DNA of 64,000 nucleotides from Myxococcota bacterium (GTDB lineage Bacteria; Myxococcota_A; UBA9160; UBA4427): contig JAPKBZ010000014.1 of assembly GCA_028823175.1 (NCBI GenBank), forward strand, positions 1-64,000. The letters are read 5' to 3'. Positions within the stretch are counted from its first letter, which is position 1. The number at the start of each line of letters is the position of its first letter. Shown in pieces: positions 1 to 9,004 of this stretch. The notes under the pieces were generated by a model. The model ran no database searches and was not told the DNA's origin. It saw only the letters and a list, made by a program, of their open reading frames with translations. The translations under genes were made by a program, and so were the position numbers.

Positions 1-124
1 TGTAGGTTCCGGGGTTGGCGGGGGCGCCACCGCCCGCGAGGACCGGATGGGCCAGGATGGATCCGATCACGAGGATAATTCCGAGGGTGGTTACGCGCCC
101 GGGTAGAAAAAGAGCGTTGCTCAT
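1..124 (-). CDS. Secreted protein, N-terminal fragment (runs off the left edge)
   Basis: Reading leftwards from an ATG at 124, the window shows 41 codons of an open frame: a short basic start (MSNALFLPGR), a hydrophobic stretch (TTLGIILVIGSILAHPV) and a likely signal-peptidase site after VLA, followed by a Gly/Pro-rich mature start (GGGAPANPGTY). A GGAGG ribosome-binding site lies 8 bases upstream of the ATG. The rest of the gene is outside the window, so its function is unknown; only export to the periplasm or beyond is supported. Confidence 0.6.
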   Translation of the reverse strand, partial: MSNALFLPGRVTTLGIILVIGSILAHPVLAGGGAPANPGTY

Positions 125-378
125 GAGGGTCGCCTCCAAAATTGCAGCTGGACCGAGAGGTCGACCGCCCCACGGATCGACCCATGATATGGCCATTCGC
201 CCCAACTATCGACCCTAGAACGCCGCTTTTATGGCTACTTGCCGGATACCAAGGGCGATTCCAGGGTGCGGGGGGGGCGCTTGCGCGCGTATGGTCGCTC
301 TGCTCAAGGCGTGAGCCGGCAGATTCACAGCCGCAGCGTGACGGCTGGGGGACCGATCAGCCGCGCGACTAAGACAAC

Positions 379-1566
379 TCATGCGCCGGTAAAGGCTTGG
401 ATCCCGGTCTGAGCTCGGCCGAGGATCAGGGCGTGGATATCGTGGGTGCCTTCGTAGGTATTGACGGTCTCGAGATTCATGAGGTGACGCATCACATGGT
501 ATTCCTCGCTGATGCCGTTGCCCCCGTGCATATCTCGGGCCTGGCGAACGATACCCAGGGCCTTGCCGCACGAGTTTCGCTTGACCAGGGAGATATTCTC
601 GGGGGCACAGGTGCCCTCGTCGAGCATCCGCCCCACCCGCAGGCAGGCCTGAAAGCCCAGGGCGATCTCGGTCTGCATATCCGCCAGCTTCAGCTGGACC
701 AACTGGTTGGCGGCCAGGGGCCGGCCGAATTGTTTGCGCGCCAGGGTGTACTCCCGGGCCGCCTGCCAGCAGAACTCGGCGGCGCCGAGCGCACCCCATG
801 AGATGCCATAGCGCGCCTTGTTGAGGCAGCCGAAGGGGCCGCCCAGCCCGCTGATCTTCGGAAAGAGGTTCTCTTCGGGCACGAAAGCATTATCGAGCAT
901 GATGGAACCGGTGGTCGAAGCCCGCAGGGAGAGCTTGCCCTCGATCTTGGGCGTGGTGAAGCCCGGGCCCGCGTTCTCACGCTCCACCACGAAACCGCGG
1001 ATATCCCCATCGAGTTTCGCCCAGACCACGGCGAGATCGCTGATCGGCGAGTTAGTGATCCACATCTTCGAGCCCGTGAGCCGATAGCCGCCCTCCACCG
1101 GGACGGCCCGAGTCGTCATCGATCCGGGATCTGAACCGTGATCGGATTCCGTGAGCCCAAAACAGCCGATCAAGTCGCCCGTTGCCAGGCCGGGCAGAAA
1201 TTTTTGGCGTTGGTCCTCGGTTCCGTAGGCGTAGATCGGGTGCATGACCAGGGAGGACTGGACGCTCATGGCCGAGCGATAGCCCGAGTCGACCGACTCG
1301 ATGGCCCTCGCCGCCAGCCCGTAGGCCACGTGCGATACCCCCGCCCCGCCGTACTCGGTGGGGATGGTCGGCCCCAGGAGTCCGACCGCCCCGAAGTCGC
1401 GCATCACCGAAGCATCAAAACTCTCCTCGCGGAAATCCTCGATCACCCTGGGCAGCAGATGCTCCTGGGCAAAGGCGTGGGCGGTCTCCGCCACCATCCG
1501 TTCTTCGTCGCTGAGCTGGGCGTTCAGCTGAAAGGGGTCTTCCCAATTGAATCCTGATCTGGCCAT
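379..1566 (-). CDS. gcdH: Glutaryl-CoA dehydrogenase
   Basis: A 395-residue FAD enzyme of the acyl-CoA dehydrogenase superfamily that oxidises and decarboxylates glutaryl-CoA to crotonyl-CoA in lysine, tryptophan and aromatic degradation. Visible family motifs are [33 protein letters not shown], the FAD/tetramer segment [20 protein letters not shown], and [12 protein letters not shown] carrying the catalytic Glu (about residue 372). The length matches GcdH. I start at the ATG at 1566 ([11 protein letters not shown]) because AGGAAG lies about 10 bases upstream and the longer open frame would overlap the upstream gene. It sits 100 bases downstream of the DUF3604 gene on the same strand. A more general acyl-CoA dehydrogenase is possible, but the motif set is GcdH-like. 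Confidence 0.9.
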   Translation of the reverse strand: MARSGFNWEDPFQLNAQLSDEERMVAETAHAFAQEHLLPRVIEDFREESFDASVMRDFGAVGLLGPTIPTEYGGAGVSHVAYGLAARAIESVDSGYRSAMSVQSSLVMHPIYAYGTEDQRQKFLPGLATGDLIGCFGLTESDHGSDPGSMTTRAVPVEGGYRLTGSKMWITNSPISDLAVVWAKLDGDIRGFVVERENAGPGFTTPKIEGKLSLRASTTGSIMLDNAFVPEENLFPKISGLGGPFGCLNKARYGISWGALGAAEFCWQAAREYTLARKQFGRPLAANQLVQLKLADMQTEIALGFQACLRVGRMLDEGTCAPENISLVKRNSCGKALGIVRQARDMHGGNGISEEYHVMRHLMNLETVNTYEGTHDIHALILGRAQTGIQAFTGA

Positions 1567-1667
1567 GGTCGCTCGCTTCCTGTGCTGGGTGTCGCCTTCA
1601 AAAGCCTCACGCGGGCGAGGGCAAAGACGCGCCCAGCATAGCGTGCCCACCCCGCGCCATCGGACGT

Positions 1668-3701
1668 TCAGCCGGCGGCGGGGATCGCCCCTCGGTCTCC
1701 GGGCACGAACCAGATGGGTGACGACCAGGCTCGCTCCTGGATTGTCGTCGGAAAATCCGGTCGGGGAGCGACGCCCGCACGCAGGGAATCCCAGGTCGAC
1801 CAGCGACACGTCGGATTCTCAATCGCCCGCACGTAGTAGAAGGCGCGTTGGTCCGGATCGAAATCGGGGTCGCTCCAGATCGCCTTTAATTCTGCGCTTC
1901 CCAGAGCCTCGGAATACGAGCAATCCGACAGATCGACCCCTGCCCCGTTGTCCGGGCACCGATTCGTGTCGGCACCGGGTATGCCTCCATCCGAACAGGC
2001 CACGTCGTAAATATGTTCGAAGGTCTCCGTGCCCTCGACCCAGCCCTTGACCACTTGGAGCCGCTGCAGTTGGGCGCTCAGGGGGTCACCGACCGCCCAG
2101 GCGAAGAATTTGGGGGAGGCGGCGCCCTGCCCCGGGAGATCACTCCCCATAGCCACTCCGTCGGCGTAGGCTCGGTTCACTGCATCTGGGGCCGTGAGCA
2201 GGTCTTCTCCGAGTCGGTAGCCCGAGAAAAAGCGAACGCGAATGCGAGGGCCCGAGGTCGCGAAGGTTTCCTTGCGACGAAACGCATCGTAGATCGCTTC
2301 GCGGGTATTCTCCTCGGCCCAAACTCCCGCGATCCCCGAGGCCCCGAAGGTCGTCGTCGGCGTGCGCGTGTAGTTTCGTCCTTCCACCTCTTCGATCTGC
2401 TCGGGAGCCAGCAGCGGCAGGAGCGCGGCCTGCCACCCGGGGACGGGCACCGAGCCCCGCAACTCAGCGGTGGCGTCAAGAACCCCGATCTTTGAGAAGA
2501 AATTTTTCTCGTCATCCGAGATCGCCCCGGTATGGGTATCGCTGGCCGCGACGAACCCGAAGCGGAAGGGACTGACTTGTCCCGCCTCTTCCATGGCCAG
2601 CCCCCGGCGAAGCGCCTGGCGTACGTAACTGCCATCGGGCTGGCTCGGCAGCAGCCCCCCAACCCGGTAGGGCATGATCTCAAATTCCGCCCACTCGTCG
2701 TTGTCGGAGAGCGAGGGATGGGTTTCCGAGGTCCCCTTGACCTGGGTGAGTTCGACCAGGGGTTCGTTGCGCATCCGCTGCTCCGAGTAGGCATCGTCCA
2801 AGGGATTGCCCGCCCAGTCCACCATCTTGAACATCTGACCGTTCGAACCGTTGGAGTTGTGGGGGATGGCCAGGGCCTCGATGCCTTGGTCCCGAAGGCC
2901 GTCGAGCCAATCCCAGAGATCCTCGGGATTCTGGGAATGAAAACGCGAAAAGGGTTCAGCCGGGATACGGTCGCTGCCCCGGAAGATCACGTTTCGGTGA
3001 AGATTGCCCCGGTCGTTGGCGGAGGTCGTGTATTCGTAGGCGACGAACGTCGTGAAGTGGCCCGGGCTGTTATATTGGTCGGCGGCTTCGATGATATCGC
3101 TCCAAGCCGTTCGCGTGATGGCGGCGGTGGTCTCGGGGTCCAAGCTCCCGTCGATGATCCCCCCCACCAGACTCGGAACCGTCGTCGCAAAGGCCTGAAC
3201 TCTCGGTATAACGCTGAGGAGTCCCCGGCTATCCGCGCTGTTGAGGTTGTTCAGGGGCTCGGATACTGCAAGCTTTGAGAATTCCGTCGAGGTGTCCCCG
3301 GCGGCGGCGGCCACACCGAGGAACAGGGCATGGTCGGTGACCGCGTAGAAGTCGAGGGGTTCGCGAAGCGTCATGCCGAAGCCGCCAGGGTGCTCGATGG
3401 TTTCACCCAGGGCATACCGATAGGCCTCCCTCGGGCCCACGGTGGTGCCGAAGACGAAGGCATCAAAGGAATAGGTCGTGTGGACGTGAAGATCGCCGAA
3501 ATAAGCGTTGCGCTCGGGGTTCGGCACGGGGCGGGTGCGGTCTAGAATTGTCGGGTTGACCTCGAGCAACTTTTCAGGGACGGCTCCTTGACTCGAGGTG
3601 CCCAGAGGCGAGTCGTCATCGGTGGACTCGGACAATCCGCAGGCCAGGGGCCCCACGATCAAAGCGGCAATCAGTCCGAGGTCGATCCATCTAGGATTCA
3701 C
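1668..3701 (-). CDS. DUF3604 domain lipoprotein
   Basis: A 677-residue protein with a lipoprotein signal (hydrophobic residues 7-20, lipobox PLAC with Cys21), so probably tethered to a membrane in the periplasm. The DUF3604 signature is clear: [18 protein letters not shown] near residues 65-82, then [13 protein letters not shown] and [12 protein letters not shown]. These are PHP/amidohydrolase-like metal-ligand motifs, suggesting a metal-dependent hydrolase, although the family's substrate is not established. The GTG start is preceded by AAGAGGAG. It lies 52 bases downstream of the DUF35 gene and could share its transcript. Family assignment is firm; the reaction is unknown. Confidence 0.88.
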   Translation of the reverse strand: MNPRWIDLGLIAALIVGPLACGLSESTDDDSPLGTSSQGAVPEKLLEVNPTILDRTRPVPNPERNAYFGDLHVHTTYSFDAFVFGTTVGPREAYRYALGETIEHPGGFGMTLREPLDFYAVTDHALFLGVAAAAGDTSTEFSKLAVSEPLNNLNSADSRGLLSVIPRVQAFATTVPSLVGGIIDGSLDPETTAAITRTAWSDIIEAADQYNSPGHFTTFVAYEYTTSANDRGNLHRNVIFRGSDRIPAEPFSRFHSQNPEDLWDWLDGLRDQGIEALAIPHNSNGSNGQMFKMVDWAGNPLDDAYSEQRMRNEPLVELTQVKGTSETHPSLSDNDEWAEFEIMPYRVGGLLPSQPDGSYVRQALRRGLAMEEAGQVSPFRFGFVAASDTHTGAISDDEKNFFSKIGVLDATAELRGSVPVPGWQAALLPLLAPEQIEEVEGRNYTRTPTTTFGASGIAGVWAEENTREAIYDAFRRKETFATSGPRIRVRFFSGYRLGEDLLTAPDAVNRAYADGVAMGSDLPGQGAASPKFFAWAVGDPLSAQLQRLQVVKGWVEGTETFEHIYDVACSDGGIPGADTNRCPDNGAGVDLSDCSYSEALGSAELKAIWSDPDFDPDQRAFYYVRAIENPTCRWSTWDSLRAGVAPRPDFPTTIQERAWSSPIWFVPGDRGAIPAAG

Positions 3702-3753
3702 GGTTTCTCCTCTTGGCCGCCGGATCCAATCGGCCCTGCGGCTGGGTAGTTTA

Positions 3754-4179
3754 TCAGTCGTCCGTTGGCCGAAATCGAGGGATCGCTAGGTCGGGACTCA
3801 TGTCCTCCCAGACCACCTCGACGCGCATCCCGATCGCAACAGCATCCGCATCGATCCCGACGACATTGGAAATCATTCGGAGCCCGCCTGAGCCCTCCAG
3901 GGCGATGACCGCGATCACGAAGGGAATCGCCTGGCCTGCGCCCAGGGGTCGATGAACCCGGGTGAAGGTGTAGACCTCCCCCTGACCCGACACCTCTCGC
4001 CAGCCGAACTGGTCCGAACGACAGTCCGGGCAGACCGGAGATGGAGGCAGACGCGTGGCCTGGCAGGCTCCGCATTCCTGGACGACCAGGCGATGCTCTG
4101 CGGCCGCCTCCCACCAAGGAAGGCTCGTGCCATCTGCCATCGGGGGCGGCATCGTGTCGGGAAAGAATCGTTCGCTCAT
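3754..4179 (-). CDS. OB-fold zinc-ribbon protein (DUF35 family)
   Basis: A 141-residue protein with an N-terminal zinc ribbon (Cys36, Cys39, Cys50, Cys53 in ECGAC and CPDC) followed by an OB-fold (GQGEVYTFTRVHRP, then IPFVIAVIALEGSGGLR). DUF35 proteins typically pair with thiolase-like enzymes, and the DUF35 part of ChsH2 is known to activate the aldolase Ltp2. Its ATG overlaps the stop of the preceding thiolase by four bases (ATGA), so the two are translationally coupled. I infer it is the obligate partner of that thiolase. It is the last gene of the four-gene overlapping cluster. Confidence 0.88.
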   Translation of the reverse strand: MSERFFPDTMPPPMADGTSLPWWEAAAEHRLVVQECGACQATRLPPSPVCPDCRSDQFGWREVSGQGEVYTFTRVHRPLGAGQAIPFVIAVIALEGSGGLRMISNVVGIDADAVAIGMRVEVVWEDMSPDLAIPRFRPTDD

Positions 4180-5399
4180 TTTCGCCCCAGCAAGAGCGCG
4201 CTCGAGGGAACACAGGCTGCGCTGGTGACCAGGCAGACTTCGGCGTTCTCGACCGGGCTCGTGGACTCGCCGCGCAGGGACCGGACCCCCTCCACGACAT
4301 GGTTAAGGCCGTGAATGTAGGCCTCGGAAAGGCTTCCGCCGTGGGTATTCGTCGGGAGACTACCGCCTTCCCATGCCAGGGCTCCGCTCTCGATAAAGCC
4401 GCCGGCCTCGCCCCGCTCGCAAAAGCCGTAGTCCTCGAGCTGCATCAGCACGCAACCCGTAAAATGGTCGTAGAGTTGGGCCACATCGACATCCGCGGGC
4501 GAGAGCCCTGTTTTGGCCCAGAGGCGCCCAGCCATCTCTTCGCCGCCCCCGGTCGCGTAGAGCGCGTCGGGGATATTCGCGTTGGTAAAGGGTCCGAATG
4601 CATAGCCCCGCGGCGCGCCCTGCTCGCTGCCCAGAATCTCCACAGGGCGTTTTGCCAAATCCCGCGCTCGCTCCTCGGTGGTCACGACAACCGCACACGC
4701 GCCATCGCTCTCAAGACAGCAATCGAAGAGCCGGTGGGGGTCGGCGATCATGGGCGAGGCCTGGTGATCCTCGAGGGTCAGCGGGCGGCCCCCCATCACC
4801 GCTCGGGGGTTTCGGCTCGCATGTTCGCGGAACGTCACCGCCAATAATCCGAGCTGTTCGCTTGTGGTTCCATAGAGGTGCATGTGCCGGCGTGTGGGGA
4901 GAGCATACGCGGCGGCGGCCATCAGGAGGCCATAAGGCATCGCAAAGCCCATAGAGGCCATTAGCAGGGAGTTGGCTTGTTGCAGCGAAGGAACCGGCGG
5001 CTCGGCCGGGGCATCGGCGCTGACCCCCCCGCTTCCGAAGCGGTAGAATTGCCCCTGGCAGAGTGAGCGGTAGACGACGACCACCTCAGCCTGGCCCGTC
5101 TCCACCGCCATCGCGGCGTTCGAAACCGCGGCGCATCCCCCGCCTCCGCCGGGCATCCACACCATGTTCCCGAAACGAAGGGCGGGCAGACCCAATTCGG
5201 CCGCCAAGAAGACCGCCTCGTTGCGGTCCTCGGCGAACGAGGCCAACCCATCCACGTCGTCCATGGAGAGGCCCGCGTCAGCGACAGCGCGTTGAATGGC
5301 CTGGCAGGCGAGCGCGTGCTCGCTGACCTCCCCGATCTTCCCCCAACGCGCGTAGGCGGATTCGCCCACGCCCACAATATGCGCCCGAGCGGGACTCAC
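4176..5399 (-). CDS. Thiolase-like protein of the lipid-transfer/Ltp2 type
   Basis: A 407-residue thiolase-fold protein resembling SCP2/lipid-transfer-type thiolases rather than FadA. Family features are AHIVGVGESAYARWGK at the N-terminus, LASFAEDRNEAVFLAAELGL, DVAQLYDHFTGCVLMQLEDYG, and the C-terminal LPTNTHGGSLSEAYIHGLNHV. The Cys-containing segment is GGGGGCAAVSNAAMA. Members paired with DUF35 include steroid side-chain aldolases (Ltp2), which work as retro-aldolases rather than thiolases. It starts with a GTG that overlaps the MaoC stop (GTGA) and ends overlapping the DUF35 start. Whether it performs thiolysis or aldol cleavage cannot be settled from sequence alone. Confidence 0.85.
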   Translation of the reverse strand: MSPARAHIVGVGESAYARWGKIGEVSEHALACQAIQRAVADAGLSMDDVDGLASFAEDRNEAVFLAAELGLPALRFGNMVWMPGGGGGCAAVSNAAMAVETGQAEVVVVYRSLCQGQFYRFGSGGVSADAPAEPPVPSLQQANSLLMASMGFAMPYGLLMAAAAYALPTRRHMHLYGTTSEQLGLLAVTFREHASRNPRAVMGGRPLTLEDHQASPMIADPHRLFDCCLESDGACAVVVTTEERARDLAKRPVEILGSEQGAPRGYAFGPFTNANIPDALYATGGGEEMAGRLWAKTGLSPADVDVAQLYDHFTGCVLMQLEDYGFCERGEAGGFIESGALAWEGGSLPTNTHGGSLSEAYIHGLNHVVEGVRSLRGESTSPVENAEVCLVTSAACVPSSALLLGRK

Positions 5400-5818
5400 G
5401 AGTCCGACTTCCGGGGAAGGGAGACCACCACTGTACCGGTCGCGTGATCGCCGAGATCGTTGGCGGCCCGGATCGTCACCTCGAAGACGCGTTCGTCACC
5501 CCTGTCCTCGGCCCCGATCACCTGGCCGCTGAAACGCAGGGGTTGGCCCGGGATCGCGGGTCCGCCGAGACGCACGGCGATCTTCTTCAAAATCGCTTCT
5601 GGGCCTGCCCAATCCGTAATAAATTTAGAGACATAGCCGTTCGTGGTGAGAATATTCATGAACATGTCCGGCGCCCCCTGGCCCCGGGCGTACGCGCTGT
5701 CGTGATGGGCGGGCATGAAATCCCGGGAAGCGATGGCGCCCGCCACGATCACGGTCGAGGTCACGGTCAATTCGAAGCCGGGGAGTTCGTCCCCCACATG
5801 GATGTCGGCCTCAATCAT
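5396..5818 (-). CDS. MaoC-like hotdog hydratase
   Basis: A 140-residue single hotdog-fold protein of the MaoC enoyl-CoA hydratase family. It has the segments TVIVAGAIASRDFMPAHHDSAYARGQGAPDMFMN (residues about 22-55; Asp and His are the catalytic-type residues) and RFSGQVIGAEDRGDERVFEVTIRAANDLG typical of MaoC C-termini. It is probably a subunit of a heteromeric enoyl-CoA hydratase with the adjacent larger MaoC protein, as in ChsH1/ChsH2. Both ends overlap neighbours by four bases (ATGA with the upstream gene, GTGA with the thiolase), which argues for stoichiometric production. Confidence 0.85.
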   Translation of the reverse strand: MIEADIHVGDELPGFELTVTSTVIVAGAIASRDFMPAHHDSAYARGQGAPDMFMNILTTNGYVSKFITDWAGPEAILKKIAVRLGGPAIPGQPLRFSGQVIGAEDRGDERVFEVTIRAANDLGDHATGTVVVSLPRKSDS

Positions 5819-6435
5819 GCCGTTCCTCCCAGGGTGCTCGGATCAAACTTGAAGATTCGAAAGAGTTGGGTCCCCACGACTTCATCGTCGCCGGCCCAAT
5901 AGGTCGTGATCCAGGTCACGAAATACCCGAGCCCCAGGCTTGTTCGCTTGCGCGGGGAAATCGATTCGAGGGCGCTGGTGGTCTTGAGCCTGTCTCCCGG
6001 CCGTAGGTAACGCACGAACTCGAGTTCCGAGTTCGTGGCGAGGGTGCCCACGTAGCCGGCGGCGTCCAGAGCCGTCACGACGTTCTCTGATTTCATCGCG
6101 GTCGGGGCGCCGCCGCGCTCGGCAATCCCGGCGATCACCGGGCTTGGCATGGTCCAAGTTTGAAGCATAGCGGGGGGCGCGACGACTCCGCCCATACGAG
6201 TCTCCGCGGCGAAAGCCTCATCGAGATAAACGGGGTTCCGGTCGTCGAGGGCATCTACCCAGTGGCGGATCATGGGGAGGTTGACCTCCTCGGGGGCCAA
6301 GGCTCCCTCCCCCATCGGCTTTCCGATGAAGCCCTCGAGCGAATCGCGGACCGGGTCCTTCTCGTCCTCTGCCAACTTTCTGATCTCCTCGCCTGATCGA
6401 CTTCCGGCGGCAAAGTGTACGGAATCGGGTCCCAC
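5815..6435 (-). CDS. MaoC/FAS1-type dehydratase-domain protein
   Basis: A 206-residue protein with the N-terminal MaoC-dehydratase pattern: LEGFIGKPMGEGALAPEEVNLPMIRHWVDALDDRNPVY (about residues 33-70), then GVVAPPAMLQTWTMPSP and a hotdog strand pattern (RYLRPGDRLKTTSALESISPRKRTSLGLGYFVTW). I chose the GTG at 6435; no in-frame ATG precedes the conserved core and the ribosome-binding site is weak. First gene of the overlapping module, so its promoter should lie in the 133-base gap shared with the divergent CoA-transferase. Likely the second subunit of a heteromeric enoyl-CoA hydratase. Confidence 0.8.
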   Translation of the reverse strand: MGPDSVHFAAGSRSGEEIRKLAEDEKDPVRDSLEGFIGKPMGEGALAPEEVNLPMIRHWVDALDDRNPVYLDEAFAAETRMGGVVAPPAMLQTWTMPSPVIAGIAERGGAPTAMKSENVVTALDAAGYVGTLATNSELEFVRYLRPGDRLKTTSALESISPRKRTSLGLGYFVTWITTYWAGDDEVVGTQLFRIFKFDPSTLGGTA

Positions 6436-6568
6436 CGGGCATCGATAATTTCCGGTGCCGGGGCGCCGAGCCCGAGTCCGATAGATCCCACGAAAAGATG
6501 CGTATTTATGGCATGCTTAGGGCTGCCGACTGAAGCGGGCCCATTATGCGCCCCAGGGAGATCCTTCA

Positions 6569-8974
6569 ATGCAGGGAAGCCTCGCGGGAATTCGCGTCGT
6601 GGATTTCTCGCACCAGATCGCCGGTCCCTACGCGTCGAAACTACTTCGAGACGCGGGCGCCGAGGTGATCAAGGTCGAGCCCACAAGCGGTGATCCTCTG
6701 CGGCATTGGCGGGCCAGCGAACCCGACATCCACGCCGAAAGCTCAGCGCTCTTCGACTTTTTAAACGCGGGCAAGCGCTCCTGGCTAGGCGATCCCGATA
6801 CGCCCGGCGTTCGCGAGTTAATCGCCGGGGCGGATCTCGTGATCGAGGCGCATGGTCTCGAGACCGATACGGGCCCCCGCCTCGATCTGGCGGGTTTTCG
6901 GACGACCTCCCCAGCGCTGGTGACCCTCTCGATTACTCCCTACGGCCTCACGGGGCCCTGGGCGGACCGCAAGGCCACCGAGTTCACCCTCCAGGCCGAG
7001 TCGGGCTCTCTGGGGTTGCGCGGGCTGATGGGCAAGGAACCTTTCCAGGCCGGTGGCCGCCTGGCAGAGTGGGCCGCTGGGACCTACGGCGCAGTGGCGG
7101 CACTCGGTGCCCTGCTCAGCGCGCGCCAGACCGGGCACGGAGAGGCAATCGATCTCTCGATCCTCGAAACCGCGAACATGATCTTCACCAACTTTTCCGA
7201 CACCCTGAATCGACTCATGAACGGCGGCGTCGAGGATCCGCCGCACGCCTTCCTTGGCCAATCTGTCGAGACTCCGTCCATCGAACCCACCCTCGATGGC
7301 TACGTGGGCTTCTGCACCAACTCTCGACAGCAGTTTTCCGATTTTCTCCTGCTCATCGACCGGCCAGACCTGCGCGCGGACGAGGAACTCGCACAATTCG
7401 CCGGCCGCTTGATGCGTTTCGAGGAGTGGAGCGCGATTATCGCTGATTGGCTGAGCGCGAGGCCGACTGAGGAGATCATCGAAAAGGCCTCCCTGCTCCG
7501 GATTCCCGTGGCTCCCGTCTGCAACGGGCAGACCGTCCAGAGCCACCCGCACCTGGAGCAGCGAGGCGTTTTTCTCTCGAGTGCCGACGGCCAATTCATA
7601 CAGCCCCGTCGCCCCTACCAAATCGCTCACACCCCGCCTCCTTCCCCGGAGCCCGCGCCGAGATTGGGCGAGCACACCGGGGAGGCCTTCTCGGCCCCCG
7701 CCCCGCCCCGGGTGGCCGGCGTTCGGGGCGGCCTTCCCCTCGCCGGGCTTCGTATTCTCGACCTCACCGCGTGGTGGGCGGGTCCATCGGCCTCCCACGT
7801 TCTCGCCTGTCTTGGAGCCGAGGTGATCCACGTCGAAGCGATCCAGCGCCCCGATGGCATGCGCATGGTTGGCGGAATGGTGGCCGCCCACTTCCCGGAC
7901 TGGTGGGAGGCCAGCCCCCATTTTCTCCAGGCCAACACCAACAAGCTCGGCCTCACGGTGGACCTCAACGATCCCCGGGGCAAGGGCATCCTCGAGGATT
8001 TAATCCCGCACTGCGACGCCGTCGTCGAGAATTTTACGCCTCGAGTTCTCGATAATTTTGGCCTGGGCTGGGAGAAGATTCAGGACCTCAATCCCCGGAT
8101 CAGCATGATGCGAATGCCCGCCTTCGGACTCTCGGGTCCTTGGCGGGACAACACCGGTTTCGCCCAGACGATGGAGCAGTTGTCCGGCCTTGCCTGGGTC
8201 ACCGGCCATGCCGACGATCAGCCGCGGATCCCCCGCGGTCCCTGCGACCCCATCGCGGGCATGCACGCCGCGTTCGCGTTTCTCGTGACTCGACTGGATT
8301 CGTCCGAAAGCGATGCGGGTCTGCACGTGGAGAGCACCATGGTCGAGAGTGCTCTCAATGTTGCAGCGGAACAGGTTCTTGAGTGGAGCGCCTACGGGCA
8401 CCTGCTCGAGCGCGACGGCAATCGCTCGGTCTTGGCGGCGCCCCAGGGCCTCTACCCCTGCGCCGATGGCCAGGCTGGAGCCGAGATCTGGCTCGCTCTC
8501 TCGATCTGTTCGGATGACCAGTGGAGAGCCCTGCGTGCCTGCCTTGACGACCCCGCCTGGGCCGAGTCGGCGGACTTCGACACCAGGGCAGGACGCCGGC
8601 GGTACCACGATGCCCTCGATCGGGAACTGCGGGCCTGGACCGCACAACACTCGCGCCCGGTCCTGATCGAGAAACTGCGCGCCGCCGGAATTCCCGCGTC
8701 CGAGGTCGCGAACCCCTCGACCCTGTATGCCTCAAATCCCCAGTTTCGTGCGAGGGGCTACTTCGAGCGGACTCCGCACCCGACTGTGGGCGCGCTCCCG
8801 CTCCCCTCCCTGCCCTTTCGCTTCGCCGGCATCGAGCACTGGCTGCGCAAGCCGGCCCCGACCCTCGGCGAGGACAACGACCGAATCCTCAGCGAACTTC
8901 TGGGGCTCTCGGAATCCGCCCTCAAAGAATTGCGGGCCGCGGGCGTGATCGGCCAGCGACCCGAAGGCCTCTAG
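6569..8974 (+). CDS. Fused double CaiB/BaiF family CoA-transferase
   Basis: An 801-residue protein made of two complete family III CoA-transferase units in tandem. Unit 1 (about 1-385) opens with LAGIRVVDFSHQIAGPYASK and AEVIKVEPTSGDPLRHW. Unit 2 (about 390-801) opens with LAGLRILDLTAWWAGPSASH and AEVIHVEAIQRPDGMRM. Single enzymes of this family are about 400 residues and form interlocked dimers, so a covalent fusion is a natural pseudo-dimer. In unit 1 the position of the usual acyl-anhydride Asp reads AIDLSILET; in unit 2 it reads HVESTMVES, with Glu. A good AGGGAG site lies upstream. It is divergent from the hydratase/thiolase module and probably charges its carboxylic-acid substrate with CoA. 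Confidence 0.88.
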   Translation: MQGSLAGIRVVDFSHQIAGPYASKLLRDAGAEVIKVEPTSGDPLRHWRASEPDIHAESSALFDFLNAGKRSWLGDPDTPGVRELIAGADLVIEAHGLETDTGPRLDLAGFRTTSPALVTLSITPYGLTGPWADRKATEFTLQAESGSLGLRGLMGKEPFQAGGRLAEWAAGTYGAVAALGALLSARQTGHGEAIDLSILETANMIFTNFSDTLNRLMNGGVEDPPHAFLGQSVETPSIEPTLDGYVGFCTNSRQQFSDFLLLIDRPDLRADEELAQFAGRLMRFEEWSAIIADWLSARPTEEIIEKASLLRIPVAPVCNGQTVQSHPHLEQRGVFLSSADGQFIQPRRPYQIAHTPPPSPEPAPRLGEHTGEAFSAPAPPRVAGVRGGLPLAGLRILDLTAWWAGPSASHVLACLGAEVIHVEAIQRPDGMRMVGGMVAAHFPDWWEASPHFLQANTNKLGLTVDLNDPRGKGILEDLIPHCDAVVENFTPRVLDNFGLGWEKIQDLNPRISMMRMPAFGLSGPWRDNTGFAQTMEQLSGLAWVTGHADDQPRIPRGPCDPIAGMHAAFAFLVTRLDSSESDAGLHVESTMVESALNVAAEQVLEWSAYGHLLERDGNRSVLAAPQGLYPCADGQAGAEIWLALSICSDDQWRALRACLDDPAWAESADFDTRAGRRRYHDALDRELRAWTAQHSRPVLIEKLRAAGIPASEVANPSTLYASNPQFRARGYFERTPHPTVGALPLPSLPFRFAGIEHWLRKPAPTLGEDNDRILSELLGLSESALKELRAAGVIGQRPEGL

Positions 8975-9004
8975 GATTCGAAGGCCACTCGGCCCCGAAG
9001 GCCA

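Noticed and set aside
328-347. CAGCCG/CGGCTG hairpin downstream of gcdH
   Set aside because: Only six base pairs and no T-tract on the minus strand; not enough to call a terminator.
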